From Acanthopleura granulata (taxonomy: Eukaryota > Mollusca > Polyplacophora > Chitonida > Chitonidae): a stretch of 64,000 nt of DNA. How positions within the stretch are numbered: the stretch's first letter is position 1; every line of letters begins with the position of its first letter. The notes under the pieces were generated by a model, which was not told where the DNA came from, made no database searches, and was given only the letters and a program-made list of their open reading frames with translations. Location of the stretch: the NCBI GenBank assembly GCA_016165875.1, contig JABBOT010000033.1, positions 248,001-312,000 on the forward strand. The letters are read 5' to 3'. Positions 1 to 10,492 of this stretch are shown here, one piece after another. Both the position numbers and the translations under genes were made by a program.

Positions 1-402
1 TACAAGTTAGATTTACGTCACAGCTTATAAACAGCTGATATCTCCTAGCTCTCTGATTGGTCAGTCTCTCATAAGCTTTAAAGCATTGGCGCCTCCACAT
101 CCCAGGTCGGCAGCAAAATAATGTACACTTCAAACGAAGATAATTCAGCCACGAATTCATATAAATTCAACCAGGTTTTTGAATTCAGAAGAGAATTTTA
201 TAATGTTTTTGATGAGCAGTGCCTCAGTCATGAGCCGCGTTTTACTTTAATATGAACTAACTATTACTTCAAAATCCAAAAGCATGGATGACATTTTAGT
301 AAGCCCCAGGAAAACACATGTCAATTTCTGTAAGCGGGAATGTGCTCTAGATAACTTACTTAATCACCTAACACGCAGGCCTACGTGACATAAGCTTTGA
401 TT
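1..402. other. No feature recognised
   Basis: AT-rich sequence without a coding pattern I trust. Short ORFs here show no family motif. No other copy of this stretch was noticed in the window. Confidence 0.5.
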
Positions 403-476
403 GGTCGAGACCCGCGACACGAGGACGGCACCAATAGCGCTCGATTTCCACCGTGCTCGTGTCGCGGGTCTCGACC
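403..476. repeat. Perfect GC-rich inverted repeat (hairpin)
   Basis: Bases 403-423 are the exact reverse complement of 456-476 (21 bp). After one mismatch, 425-428 pair with 451-454, giving a 26-bp stem with one mismatch around a 22-base loop. The arms are far more GC-rich than the flanks. Such a structure could be a cruciform, the remains of a fold-back transposon, or a transcribed hairpin; the sequence alone does not decide. The bases just after the right arm partly repeat the arm motif (GTCTCGACCCGCGAGAC), so local slippage may have built it. Confidence 0.85.
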
Positions 477-950
477 CGCGAGACGCGGGACGAGATATCC
501 TCATCCGGCTTCCATAGCATGCCCTAAACAAGAAACCGTAAACTGGATAAAATGTTACTGTATACAATCAGTTTGCGAGATATGCATCCCCATTTAAATC
601 GTTCAGACGTTGAGTAATCTTTCATGACTTTAACATGATAAATGTGTCATAAATGCATACTAGTTTATTGTATATTTGGTTTGAGAGGGGATATTTCACC
701 GGAGACCAGTTGCTTAGTGTCAGGCCTATCTTGTACTGTGCACATGTAGAACTCTCCTGTGCTAGAGTTAGTTGTGGTGACCTTACATATCAGAAAATCG
801 ACTAGGCGTATTCCTCGCAACTGTCATCTAAATGCCCCTGAAACTTGACAAAAACCAGGCAATCACAGTGTAAGTGTAACATATAGTTAGATACATGCAT
901 GTACATATGAACGGAATCGTATACTGTGTTAAATTTGTTTTGAAAATGAG

Positions 951-1299
951 GAGTTTAAGGAGAACGGTGACAGTTCGGGAGACGACAACAACGCTTGTGT
1001 TAAATTGTGTGCATTTCCATGCGGATGTATCGGGGAGAATTCAGTTAAACATGGTAAATATGCATTACAAAACGTTGTGTATTTGTACCATTAGATTATC
1101 GTTATATCTGAACTTTCTCAATACAGAATGTGTATGTTAAATTGAATTGAGTAGAAACTGATTGTTTCTACTGACACTGTTTTATTGTGTTTCAGCAATT
1201 TACCTCAGTATGGCGACCCGCAATAAAGGCGACTTGTTGCAGAACTGCGCGTGGATATCTAATCTGTTAAACCCCTCCGGGATGAGGCAGCACAGCTAG
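951..1299 (+). CDS. Possible last two exons of an unrecognised gene
   Basis: Exon 951-1053 reads as an acidic then Cys-rich segment (EFKENGDSSGDDNNACV, then LCAFPCGCIGENS). It ends at a good donor, CATG|GTAAAT, in phase 1. A 142-base intron ends in a strong acceptor, TTTTATTGTGTTTCAG. Exon 1196-1299 resumes in the matching phase and reads IYLSMATRNKGDLLQNCA, then WISNLLNPSGMRQHS, before TAG at 1297-1299. An ATTAAA near 1610 could serve polyadenylation. The acceptor in front of 951 is weak, and any earlier exons would lie upstream, possibly outside the window. I do not recognise the protein; it is hydrophilic and has no clear membrane segment. A chance match of splice sites remains possible. 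Confidence 0.35.
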
Positions 1300-2605
1300 C
1301 CTCATTTCATTGGTACCGTCGTCTGACACCGGTCCCAGTGTCATCGCTTTAGCGGCTGCATGGCCGGTGACTCTTGCCTCTATCATACCAATGGCATTAC
1401 GATAACAGGTCACCGGTTCCGCAATTTTCAAATTCCTTTTCCTTGACGGGTGGTCGGACACGCCATTTCCGTTTTGACATGCACGGGAGACGATGACCGG
1501 ACCCGCTTGAACTGAGATCACTTTTCGGCAACCGGTAACCGGAGACACAAGTGGCAGGCTGGTTGTTGGGTCGCCGGCGATTCTTTTCAAGTCGGTGCCG
1601 TATTTGAGAATTAAAGCTACCAGAGGCTTTTATTCCAGATAGCCTCAAAAGGCCAAGCGTCACATAATTAACCTACCCCATTTTATCACTAATATTATTT
1701 AGAAGTGTTAAATTTGCTTTGCGCAATTGACCCTAGGGCTTTGGTTTTTTTCTTTTTTTTTGTAATAATCTTGGTATATGGGACCTTGCACGCTTTTAGC
1801 AAGATAATGAAACCCATTCAGTTTAAATAGCTGTAAAACCACTATTTGCATAATACATATTTGGTACTGCAAGGAACCTTTGCTTCTGCACTGCCAGTCT
1901 TTTTATGATGATATCATTGATTTCAATAACGTGTAATACATGTATGTTGCATGAAGTTGTACAAGAGTTTCCACAACAGATTTCGGTAGAATAGACGAGG
2001 AAACACAAGGAACTCATTAACTAGAGGCTTTAGGACATTGTTTGTTCATTCTTAGTTTCCTGTGATTTCATGAGATGCTGGATGCGATAATGATTATTCA
2101 TTGTTAATTTTCATGTAAAATACACGTAAATTTGATGAAAAATCTGGTTTTAAATGTCAATCCCGCATGTATTTTAATTTTTATGAATGAATTATTACAG
2201 TCGAGAGGGTCATGAGAAACCAACAAGTAATTAACAGCAGCACCATGAGACATTTACTCAATCAACTCAGATGAATGTGGATGGAAACCATAATAATCTA
2301 GTGATTTCCAGTCATGTGCCTCGTAACACCTCAGAGTATATGTATATGTAATTAATGAAATGAGACAAAAAACTTTTTCCAAAGAAACAGCTCAAAATTT
2401 AAAAAGTCAAAACCTTTTGTTTGAAGCCTGAACTGCAGTGCTTTTAATTTTCATCAAAAACCGATGTCGACAAGTTGTGAAAGTTTATTTGTCAAAATAA
2501 TTCAAGTTACATAATACATCCACTGATACTGATCAATACATACTGCATGAGATGAATGCACGTTTCAACTGATCAGGTAACTGAACTAATATCAAATATC
2601 TACTG
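1300..2605. other. Intergenic or 3' flanking sequence
   Basis: Bases 1300-1660 are GC-rich, with several CCGGT/ACCGG motifs and open frames on the minus strand that show no family signature. From 1670 on the sequence is AT-rich and featureless. No repeat copy elsewhere in the window was seen. Confidence 0.45.
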
Positions 2606-2810
2606 TCTGCTTTACACAACACCTGAAAATACTTTTGGACTAGACTTAAGTCACAGCATTGTCTTGTCTATGCAGATGTACCCAACACCTGACAAATACT
2701 TTTGTACTAGAATGAGATGGTCACAGTGTCTTATCCATACAGATGTACACAACTGAAAAATACTTTTTGTTTCAGCACTGGGATGATGTCTTATATATTC
2801 TGGGATGTTC
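2606..2810. repeat. Degenerate tandem repeat, about 67-bp unit, 3 copies
   Basis: The core CAGATGTACCCAACACCTG recurs at 2673 and 2740, with a related unit from about 2606, giving a period of 67 bp. The units also share the ACTTTTG and TCACAG blocks. The short ORFs crossing this stretch are by-products of the repeat. Confidence 0.7.
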
Positions 2811-3176
2811 ATGTAATGATATACTTTGTATGAAAACCCTTTTACGTGTTGACAGGATTCATTCTCTTCTTTGTTCTTATCTCAAGATATATCGACACAT
2901 GGCACTTTTGAAACAAACATCACAATGTTACTGAAACTGATTTTCTTGAGCATATGAACAAAACATGATAGAAACATAATTTTCACAAAGTATTTTAACT
3001 AAAGCTACACGCAAGTGTCATTAACCTGAGTTGGCTATACAATAAGAATGAGAATTTATATAATGTAACATATTTTCATTCAGTACACATATTTCTCTGT
3101 GCTGTAATAAACAGTAAACCAAATGAACCAATTTATAAGAAGCACCATTAGGTGTTCCTTCCTAGAAAGTATATTT

Positions 3177-3449
3177 TTAATATTCATCTCTATCTTTATA
3201 CAGAGGAAGAACTGGGCACTGAAAGTGATCTTGGTTAGGCTGATGCTTTAGTCCCAGGCATTCACAGTGTAGCCACCTCAGGCAGCTGTCACACTGAATC
3301 GAGGGAATTTTCTTTCCACTGAGACGACAGCAATATGGCATATCACAGCTTTTTTCTCTATTCTTTGCTCCTTTTTCCAAAAGACTGTGAAGTACGAGGA
3401 ACAAAAGATCGATTTCCGCCAATGTCATTGGTCGAAGTCCTCCGGTCAT
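3177..3449 (-). CDS. Small PHD-like zinc-finger ORF (partial gene or relic)
   Basis: A 90-codon frame starts at an ATG at 3449 and ends at TAA near 3177. Its C-terminal half has a Cys/His spacing like a PHD finger: CDMPYCC, then IQCDSCLRWLHCECLGL, then FQCP. The pattern C-x2-C-x4-H-x2-C, with a Trp before the His, is typical of PHD/RING-type zinc fingers that read histone tails or sit at the ends of transposon-encoded proteins. The last paired Cys of a canonical PHD appears as Leu (CPVL), so the finger may be degraded. No upstream exon is certain, and the downstream side is AT-rich, as expected for a 3' UTR. It could be the terminal exon of a host gene or the tail of a mobile-element ORF. The family call comes from the motif only. 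Confidence 0.45.
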   Translation of the reverse strand: MTGGLRPMTLAEIDLLFLVLHSLLEKGAKNREKSCDMPYCCRLSGKKIPSIQCDSCLRWLHCECLGLKHQPNQDHFQCPVLPLYKDRDEY

Positions 3450-3839
3450 GCAGCGTCAAAAGTATTATTGCGTATCCGGTGAAATAGTCACTATGATTTG
3501 TTTTCGTTTCTCCTTTTTTCTACTTTTTTATGATTTGACAACACGCTAACAGGTGACAACTACCAAATCTTTACAAGAGCCTAATGTCTAACGGATTTAC
3601 AATCACACAGCAGAGGCTGTCGGGTGTGATCGATGGGATTTCGGTCGGCTTTTTTGACCATGCCAAATTACGAGTGGCATGTGGTATATTCCTATGTGTT
3701 TTTCATTTTATTGTTTGTTCTCTATTTAATGTTTGTTGTATATATGTATTGTTCAAATCTTCAAGAGCTCTTCACTATTTACACCGACTAGGAGACGCAC
3801 AGGAAATCAGATGCAGCGAAAACCGTCATATTCGCATGC

Positions 3840-5870
3840 ACGATGGCCAAAGATAATACCACTCAGTATAGTGATGCTTCACTCTCGAACCCTTTCTCCT
3901 TCCTACCTTTCCACAATCAATCGTTTCTTTATCAGACCCCTTATCAGATCTTAGCTAGTACTATTAATGTAAATTTCTTAGAAAATATGTCCTTCAACCC
4001 ACTGACACTGACGACCTTGGTCATGGCAAAGTAGCAATCGATGACAAGGAATGCGAAATCAACCACTGGCGAGACATTTCGCTGAACCAATCCAATCACT
4101 TCTCAGATGCTACATTTTAATATCAGCTTAGCTCGCTACCCACAGAAGACAGTCTGTTATCAGTTTTTCATATGAATGCTTGCTGTCTTAGCAAGCCCTT
4201 TGATGAAATAACTGGCATGTTACACAGTGTGAATCAAACATTTGCCGTGTTAGTTTTTTTCCGAGAGTTGGGTAAATCGTTCAAATGAGACTCTCTATGA
4301 CGTTCCAGGCTACGCTGCCTTTTCATCCTCAAGAAATCACCAACAAGGCGGTGGCGTTGTTCTCTGTGCACACCAACAGGCAGACTCTTGTAGAATAAGA
4401 CAGGACTTGTCTTTCAATACTGATGATAGTCCTTTCCAGTCTCTGTTCGTCGAACTCTATTTTCACATTGTTGGTATCATTTATCCGCCTCCAGGCAAAA
4501 ATGTGCAACCCTTCTACAACCATTTCTTTCAAAACATCTAGAAGAATTCCAGACTCAAGAAATGCATATCGTTAGGAGATTTCAATATTGATCTATTTAA
4601 GACAGCAAATCACAACATATCAAGGTAGTTTTTAGATCAGATGAAGAGCAAGTACTACTTCTTACGTATTACCAAACCTACTCGCGCGTGTAATAAAGCC
4701 ACTATATGAGTTGACAACATATTTTCTAATTTTCATCAGAATCATGTTTTATCATTGATTCTTCTTACCGACATCACTGATGATTCTCCCATCTTCCATT
4801 CTTCTTACCGACATCACTGATGATTCTCCCATCTTCCATTCTTCTTACCGACATCACTGATGATTTTCCCATCTTACATTTACATAAAATACAAGGAAAA
4901 TTAAAACCACCACAACAAAGATTTGCATTTGGGAAAATGACGAAAACTAATAAAGAAAACTTCAAAGAAACAATATCTACCACTAAGTGGGATCATATCT
5001 TGTGTAAAACATCCGCTGAGGAAAATTTGATGCATTCAATGAAACTTTTTTATGAAATATATGACAAATCCTTTCCTCTGATTAGTCACCAACCAAAGGC
5101 GAGTAGCATCATCAAACCGAGGATAACTGATAGATTTCTGTAAACAATTTATGAAAAAAATAACCTGCATTGAAAGAAACTCCCATTAAATGATACTAAC
5201 ATTGCTAATCAATATAGAAATTACCGTACTAAGCTGAATAAATTAACTTTATCGCGGAAATCATACTACGAACACAAATTTAAAGACACAAATCAAGACA
5301 TAAAAGTTCAATCTAAGATTTCGAAACGTAAGCTCCAACAAAAAAACGGCGAAAATTTAACTGATGTCAATTGTATTGCTGATACAGGTAATTCCCACTT
5401 TTCCTCAGTAGCCCACAGTCTTAGAGAAAAAAATCCCAGATACTGCATTTGACCCCAGGGGCTATCTTTCTGATCCCAACCCGATTTCATTTGAATTTGA
5501 TCCAGTGGATGATATCCTTGTCAGAAATATCATATGCACTTTGAAGTTCTCCGCGCCTGGCATTGGTGACATTAGCATGTCAGTCTTAAAACTTGTTGCC
5601 GATTCTATCTATGATAAGGGAACACCTTAATGGCAATAACATCATTTCAGGTGGCCAGTACGGATGAAGAAGCTATCATTCAACTTCATTTGCAGCATGT
5701 TGCCTTTACAATAAACTGGTTGAGGCTAAGGAAAGTAAACAACTCAGCGTTGTTACATTTTTGGACCTATGGAAAGCTTTTGACACAGGTGATCACGATA
5801 TCCTTATACAAAAATTACACTTTTAAGGAGTGTAGCCAAAATGTATATATATCTGTTACATTATATAGTG
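3840..5870 (+). mobile_element. Decayed non-LTR retrotransposon (LINE): endonuclease and start of reverse transcriptase
   Basis: Scattered over three frames are pieces of one LINE ORF2. In order they are a leader (NPFSFLPFHNQSF, about 3890), the APE-type endonuclease (VPGYAAFSSS near 4311; SLGDFNIDL near 4568; TKPTRACN near 4675; VDNIFSNFHQNHV near 4711) and the first part of the RT (FLDLWKAFDTGDHDILIQKL at 5758-5817, the finger/palm entry motif). Frameshifts and stops break every segment. The element stops soon after this RT block, so the catalytic YADD region and the 3' end are missing. In complete LINEs the endonuclease nicks target DNA and the RT copies RNA there; this copy cannot. The motifs fit the Jockey/CR1/L2-like group, but the clade was not resolved. 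Confidence 0.8.
4761..4880. repeat. 40-bp tandem repeat, 3 copies, inside the LINE endonuclease
   Basis: Units start at 4761, 4801 and 4841 with an exact 40-bp period and very few differences. In the first unit's frame it reads LTDITDDSPIFH, which is the end-of-endonuclease motif region of the LINE. Since 40 is not a multiple of 3, the triplication itself shifts the frame. Confidence 0.9.
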
Positions 5871-5879
5871 AATAAAGGA

Positions 5880-6159
5880 AAATGAAAATGAACAAAAATA
5901 TACAAGCAACATTCACTATTTTGATGAAAGTAACTGCGTTATTAAATACCGTTTTTGATCGCGGCTTAAAATAGACTCATAACAATACATTTCCATAACT
6001 GATGGAAACGGACAACCGATGGTAACGCTGAGGCAGCTTCGGGAACAAAGGAGATTCCACACTTCAGTACCGAGTATGTTTGCATGCTGCACTGTTACAC
6101 ATCGTCGGATTCAAAGCAAAGTTTGAAGATATTAAACATGTTTTGGGAGATGGTGGGTA
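5880..6159. other. No feature recognised
   Basis: Short spacer between the LINE relic and repeat R1. No motif or second copy was seen. Confidence 0.4.
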
Positions 6160-6945
6160 GAGTATATCGACTGATTATCACCAAGGTGCAGCCACGTGTT
6201 TGAAGTTAACATCTGTTGGCACAACCTGGCAACCACACATCACCACGGTCTTGGTTTAATTGCGTTCTCTAACCACAAGATCTCCCCGTTAATTGTCAAC
6301 CGTTTAAAAAGGCGCAAATGTCTAAAAACAAGACGAAAGCATTCTGTTCTTCGATCGTACTTCATTGCAAGTCAATATACATGCTTTGAAGTCATATTGT
6401 TCCTCTCGTGGATATATTTCCTATTTACAGCGTAAACAGCCGAACAACCTTTATGGTAAAGCCGCGATGAATGGAATGTTGCTCGAAGTAATCCATTTCT
6501 GTTAAAGTGGCGCCCACAGATGTAGGTAATTTTGTAATTTATATCTCTGTATTGATTACTTTCCTGTACACTAATAGTTATCGAAACCTATTAAAATAGT
6601 CTGTTGCATCCACGTACATATCGTTCAAAGGTGAATTTTTGCCTTTCGCGGTGCGCGTGGTTACCGAAAAAAAAAACAGCTGTCAAGTGTGACAAACCAC
6701 TGAAACTCACATATCAACATTCCTAACTTAGTTGCGGCAGTCGGTGCTATAACTCGGCCGTTTTAATGGGTTTGTCATATTTGTAACATACTCTGAAACA
6801 GCGATCTTTTACTTAGCGAGATACATAAGCCCAGGATGACACGAAATCCTAAGCAGTCGAATATTGGAAGTTAGCGTTTTAGGAATTAGTATTCGACTAT
6901 TAAGCCATATGTAAGGTGAAAAATTCTGCTTTAGTATGTATCTGA
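6160..6945 (+). repeat. Family R copy 1 (3' part only)
   Basis: Starts near ATCGACTGATTATC and runs to the block ATTAATATTCGACTATT-like at about 6890. The same order of blocks is seen at 12755-13165, 24990-26275 and 31275-31940. There is no coding frame shared between copies. The class of element is unknown; it behaves like a long non-autonomous repeat. Confidence 0.65.
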
Positions 6946-6976
6946 CTAATACTAATGTATCTCACTGCTGTTTATC

Positions 6977-7650
6977 AGTTACGTCCACTTGAGGATTTCT
7001 GGGATTTATTGGAGCTTGGTTTTCACGCCATTCGACATACGTCAATTTGCACTCAATTTTTCTGCATGTAGAACTTTGTGACCTTGCGTTTTCACTATTT
7101 TGGTTGAAACGTTATTTTTGAGCTTGTATCGCTCATTGTCTCTTTGTGCAATTACGTACATTCATCCCAGTTTACTCTGAAAGAGCATGTTTCCGAGGTG
7201 TGAAACATACATCGCCAGCTTGGCATCACGGACGCTATTGTTAACCCGTTCGCCCTGGGAGGTTTGACAGGAAGTTGATTACAAACCATCGTCGGCGTGC
7301 CCTGCTCACTGCTGTTTATCAGTTACAGAACTGTCATCCTTTGATTACAGAATTCCCGTGAACTGTGGATCCTATATTTACGTGGACTGAGTCGCCTTTG
7401 GAAGCCGGAATATTCCATCCGGAGTTGGAAGCTATCATACAGTTAGGAAAGACATAGTTTGTAATTATCTGTATTCTTTTGTATATTATTGTGTGTTGTA
7501 CTATTTGTCTGTTTTGTTCAAATGTATGTATTGAATTTATTCAAACCTCTTCATGTTTCTTTGTTTGATCTTGTGTAAGGTCTATCGCTCTCTGAGAGTT
7601 GAACAAGCCATTTGTTTATCATTTTCCTTTCCGATAGTGGTACCCTTACA
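6977..7650 (+). repeat. 5'-truncated LTR of family G1
   Basis: Matches the 3' two-thirds of the solo LTR at 21995-23101, sharing blocks such as CGACATACGTCAATTTG, GCCTTTGGAAGCCGGAATAT and GTGGTACCCTTACA at its end. The first about 430 bases seen in the solo copy are missing here; repeat R1 lies immediately upstream. Confidence 0.85.
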
Positions 7651-7911
7651 TATTGGGCATTGTTCAGGAACTAAAACCTGCTTGTGCTAGATTGTAGCAG
7701 GTTCATCTTCAGCTTGTTTAGCGCTGTTCCATCCCCTGATCTGGATCAAACAGAGATTCACATTTTGCACAAATATTTATATACTTTCTTTGTACATTAT
7801 GTTGTGTAATTACGTCAAGCTTGTCGTCATGGTTGCGATGAATTTAATGTAGATTCATTCCTTATAGTGAAGCTTTGTCAGTTGTTATCTGTCTGAGTTA
7901 AAGAAGTAAAA

Positions 7912-9081
7912 TTGAGAAAAATAGCTGACAAGTTTGAATTAGACTTAAGACAAAGTCTTAGGAAAAGTGAATTGGTGGATGCCATTTGCAAGCACTTGGG
8001 TTTTGGTAATACTTTATCTGTTAAGAGTCAAGGTGGTGATATTGAGTTGGCTAAGCTTCAGTTTGAGATGAAAAAGTTAAAGTTGGAAAAGGAAGAAAGA
8101 GAAGAGGAAAGGGAACGAGATAGAGGGAACACGAAAGAGAAAAGCTGAGATTAGAAAGAGAGGAGAGAGAGAGAAAGAAAGAGAAAAGGGAAAAAGATTA
8201 AGGACGTCAGGTTTGGAGCAGGAGTTCAAATTGCAGAAACTGCAGGTTAAGGGTAGTGATAGTGAAGCTGTCAGTCGTAGTAACCAAGAGTATGGTTTGG
8301 CTCGAAATATCAGATTAGTGTCCAGATTTAATGATAAGGATGTAGAAAGGTTCTTTCTATCCTTTGAGAAAGTGACTGTTAGCTTGGAGTGGCCTAGGAG
8401 GTGTTGGATAAGTTACTGCAGAGTACATCTGAAGGTAAAGCTGCAGAGGTCTGCTCTGCTTTGTAGGAAGATCAGTCTTCAGATTACAATACAGTTAAGG
8501 CAGCGGTCTTGTCTACTTTCGAGCTTGTACCTGAGGCCTATAGACAAAAGTTCCGACAGTTAAGGAAACAATCTGGTGAAACTTATGTGGAGTGTGTCAG
8601 TGATAAAGAAACACCTATAGTTGCTACAGGGCTAGTAAGTCAGAACCTTCTTTTGAGAATTTAAGGGAGGTCGTCCTCTTGGAGGAATTTAAAAATAGTG
8701 TTCCTAATGAGATCAAGGTTTATTTATGTGAACAGAAGGTCAAAGACGTCAAGACGTCAAAAAATTCAGCCTAAATTTCAGAAGAAATGGAATTCTGATA
8801 AGAAGACTTCCAATACTAGTTCTGACAGACAGGCTTGTGAAAAACCTAAGTCAAATGTGAGTTTTTCTTCTGACAAGAAAACCTTTCAGTCCAAATCGTC
8901 AAGACGTCAAAAATTTCAGCCTAAATTTCAGAAGAAATGGAATTCTGATAAGAAGACTTCCAATACTAGTTCTGACAGACAGGCTTGTGAAAAACCTAAG
9001 TCAAATGTGAGTTTTTCTTCTGACAAGAAAACCTTTCAGTCCAAATCTCAAAGATATAAATCAGCTATTGTCAAAGCATAG
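7912..9081 (+). pseudogene. gag: Gag-like pseudogene of the G1 Gypsy relic
   Basis: The first 78 codons from 7912 hold an N-terminal motif common in metazoan Gypsy gags (LRQSLRKSELVDAICKHLGF, a SAP-like helix pair), followed by a charged Glu/Arg/Lys coiled-coil stretch. The frame then breaks at 8148 and shifts repeatedly (8213-8563). From 8698 to 9081 a Lys/Gln/Ser-rich basic region remains open, probably the nucleocapsid side. No intact CCHC knuckle is visible. A true ATG for gag is uncertain; the frame may begin at TTG 7912 or upstream. Gag would package the element RNA; this copy is dead. Confidence 0.6.
8751..9050 (+). repeat. 150-bp in-frame tandem duplication in gag
   Basis: The block starting AAGACGTCAAAAA at 8751 recurs at 8901 with almost no change, so the period is exactly 150 bp (50 codons). 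It duplicates a basic segment containing QPKFQKKWNSDKKTSNTSS. The copies are much more alike than the rest of the element is intact, so the duplication is younger than, or has been homogenised after, the decay, or was present before insertion. Confidence 0.9.
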
Positions 9082-9339
9082 GGCACCTACTACCGACTTG
9101 CTCAGTACTGAAAAGAAAAGAGGAGCGAGAACAACACAGCTCCTACTCCGATATCAGAAAGTAGCTTTTGTTATCTCCAATTGTGAACCAGTGAGGTCAC
9201 AATTACAGATAGGTAGTGTTAGTCAAAACCACAAGTAATCAAACCACAGGTTAAGGAAGTAATTCAGACTCCACAGACATAGTTGGGTTTTGTGTCGGTT
9301 GCTGTATTTCCTGGTAACGGAGTTACCTCCCCCTGTTCG

Positions 9340-10075
9340 TATATAATGAGGCTAGCCAGTCTTTGATGTTGGCAGATGTGATTCCGCTGAATTCTGATAA
9401 GGTCAACAGTCATGTTTTGATCCATGGTATTAATGGAAATTTTATGTCTGGAGTTACCAGTAACAACTTGTAAGAAAGACATTCTTTGAGTCCTTGGAGT
9501 ATGTGGTTTTTACCGCAAGTTTGTACCAAATTTCAACGATGTTGCTGCTCCATTGACATCTTTGCTTAAGACGAATGTCGAGTGTGTATGGTTGGAGAGT
9601 TGTCAGTTAGCTTTTGATAGGTTAAAGCCATTCTATCTAACTCTCCAGACTTTAGCCGTTCCTTTAAAATGGCAGTTGACGCTAATGACATCGGAGTAGG
9701 CGCTATGTTACTCTAGGAAGAAGAGGATTGGTTAAAACAGTCTGTAACTTATTCCTCTAGGAAGTTAAATAAACATCAGAAGAATTCTTCCATCATAGAG
9801 AAGGAGGCATTAGGCCTTGTGCTGGCTGAACAGCATTGTGAGGTGTATTTGACCCGTTGCTCTGGTAATGTCACTGTGCATACTGATCACAGTCTTTTGG
9901 TTTTTTCAGAGAAATTTAAGAACAAAAATCATTATTACTATGGTGTTTTACCTTACAGTCTCAAGATTGTACATATTGCTGGTAATGATATTATTTGGTT
10001 GACATGCTTATCCAGAGCTTCAGTGAGATTTGTATCTCTATATTTCTTTCTATATGTACATTTCTTCCTTGAAAC
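9340..10075 (+). pseudogene. pol: Pol remnant (protease trace, RT end, RNase H) of G1
   Basis: About 9350-9470 reads QSLMLADVIPLNSDKV and VLIHGINGNFMSG, a Gypsy retropepsin body, but the DTG active site is lost. At 9493-9573 the RT thumb/connection motif LGVCGFYRKFVPNF and APLTSLLK is clear. RNase H follows: AVDANDIGVGAMLL (9665-9712, first catalytic Asp present) runs into a TAG; then VTYSSRKLNKHQK, IEKEALGLVLAEQH (catalytic Glu) and VTVHTDHSLLVF (catalytic Asp, about 9866-9902). No integrase is seen. Multiple stops and frame changes; most of RT is deleted. Confidence 0.8.
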
Positions 10076-10102
10076 ATCAGTTCGTCCTATTGTAAATATA
10101 CA

Positions 10103-10337
10103 GGGGCCTCCGTGGCTCAGTCGGTTAGCGCGCTAGTACAGCGCAATGACCCAGACGCCTGCCACCAATGCGGTCGTTGTGTGTGTCCTCTCCGGCCGTA
10201 CGTGGGAAGGTCTGCCAGCAACCTGCGGACGTGAGTTTCGCCCCGGCTTTGCCCGGTTTCCTCCCACCGTATTGCTGGTCGCCGTTGTATAAGTGCGTTG
10301 AGTACGGCATAAAACGTCAATCAAATCAATAAATAAA
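10103..10337 (+). mobile_element. tRNA-derived SINE, full ends, with target duplication
   Basis: Begins GGGGCCTCCGTGGCTCAGT, with the tRNA A-box region TGGCTCAGTCGGTTAGCGCG. The conserved body includes TCTGCCAGCAACCTGCGGA and GCCCGGTTTCCTCCCACC. It ends with an AATAAATAAAT tail. The B-box segment present in sister copies (GAGTTCAAGTCC) is deleted here. A 9-bp target duplication, TGTAAATAT, flanks it (10091-10099 and 10338-10346). It is inserted into the 3' end of the G1 Gypsy relic. The body resembles SINE families described as widespread in molluscs and other metazoans. Confidence 0.9.
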
Positions 10338-10492
10338 TGTAAATATGTACTACACTGAATGATTGTAAAGATCACCATGCTTCTGTACAGTTATCTTTTG
10401 TTAAGAGGGGAAGAAAAGTACCTACCGGATCGACTGCCGTCGAAGGTATATGTTAGTGCGTCCAGTATAATTACGTGCACATACCGTGTAGA

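Larger units (their letters stand above)
6977..10415 (+). mobile_element. Ty3/Gypsy retrotransposon relic (family G1), 5'-truncated LTR to PPT
   Basis: A partial LTR (6977-7650) is followed by gag-like sequence, a protease trace, the end of RT and RNase H, all on the plus strand and full of stops. Most of RT is deleted: sequence jumps from protease (about 9350-9470) to the end of RT (9493). A purine run, TTAAGAGGGGAAG, near 10398 looks like the polypurine tract, but no 3' LTR follows; repeat R2 begins soon after. A SINE (10103-10337) is inserted just before that end. The element cannot transpose. The LTR match to the solo LTR at 21995-23101 ties the three G1 copies together. Confidence 0.85.

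Noticed and set aside
1267..1663. Two overlapping minus-strand ORFs of 88 and 107 codons
   Set aside because: They are opposite the putative 3' UTR, in a locally GC-rich stretch that keeps frames open. No motif.
10103..10180. Possible functional tRNA gene
   Set aside because: A-box-like sequence is part of a SINE head; there is no acceptor stem or full cloverleaf, and the B box is deleted.
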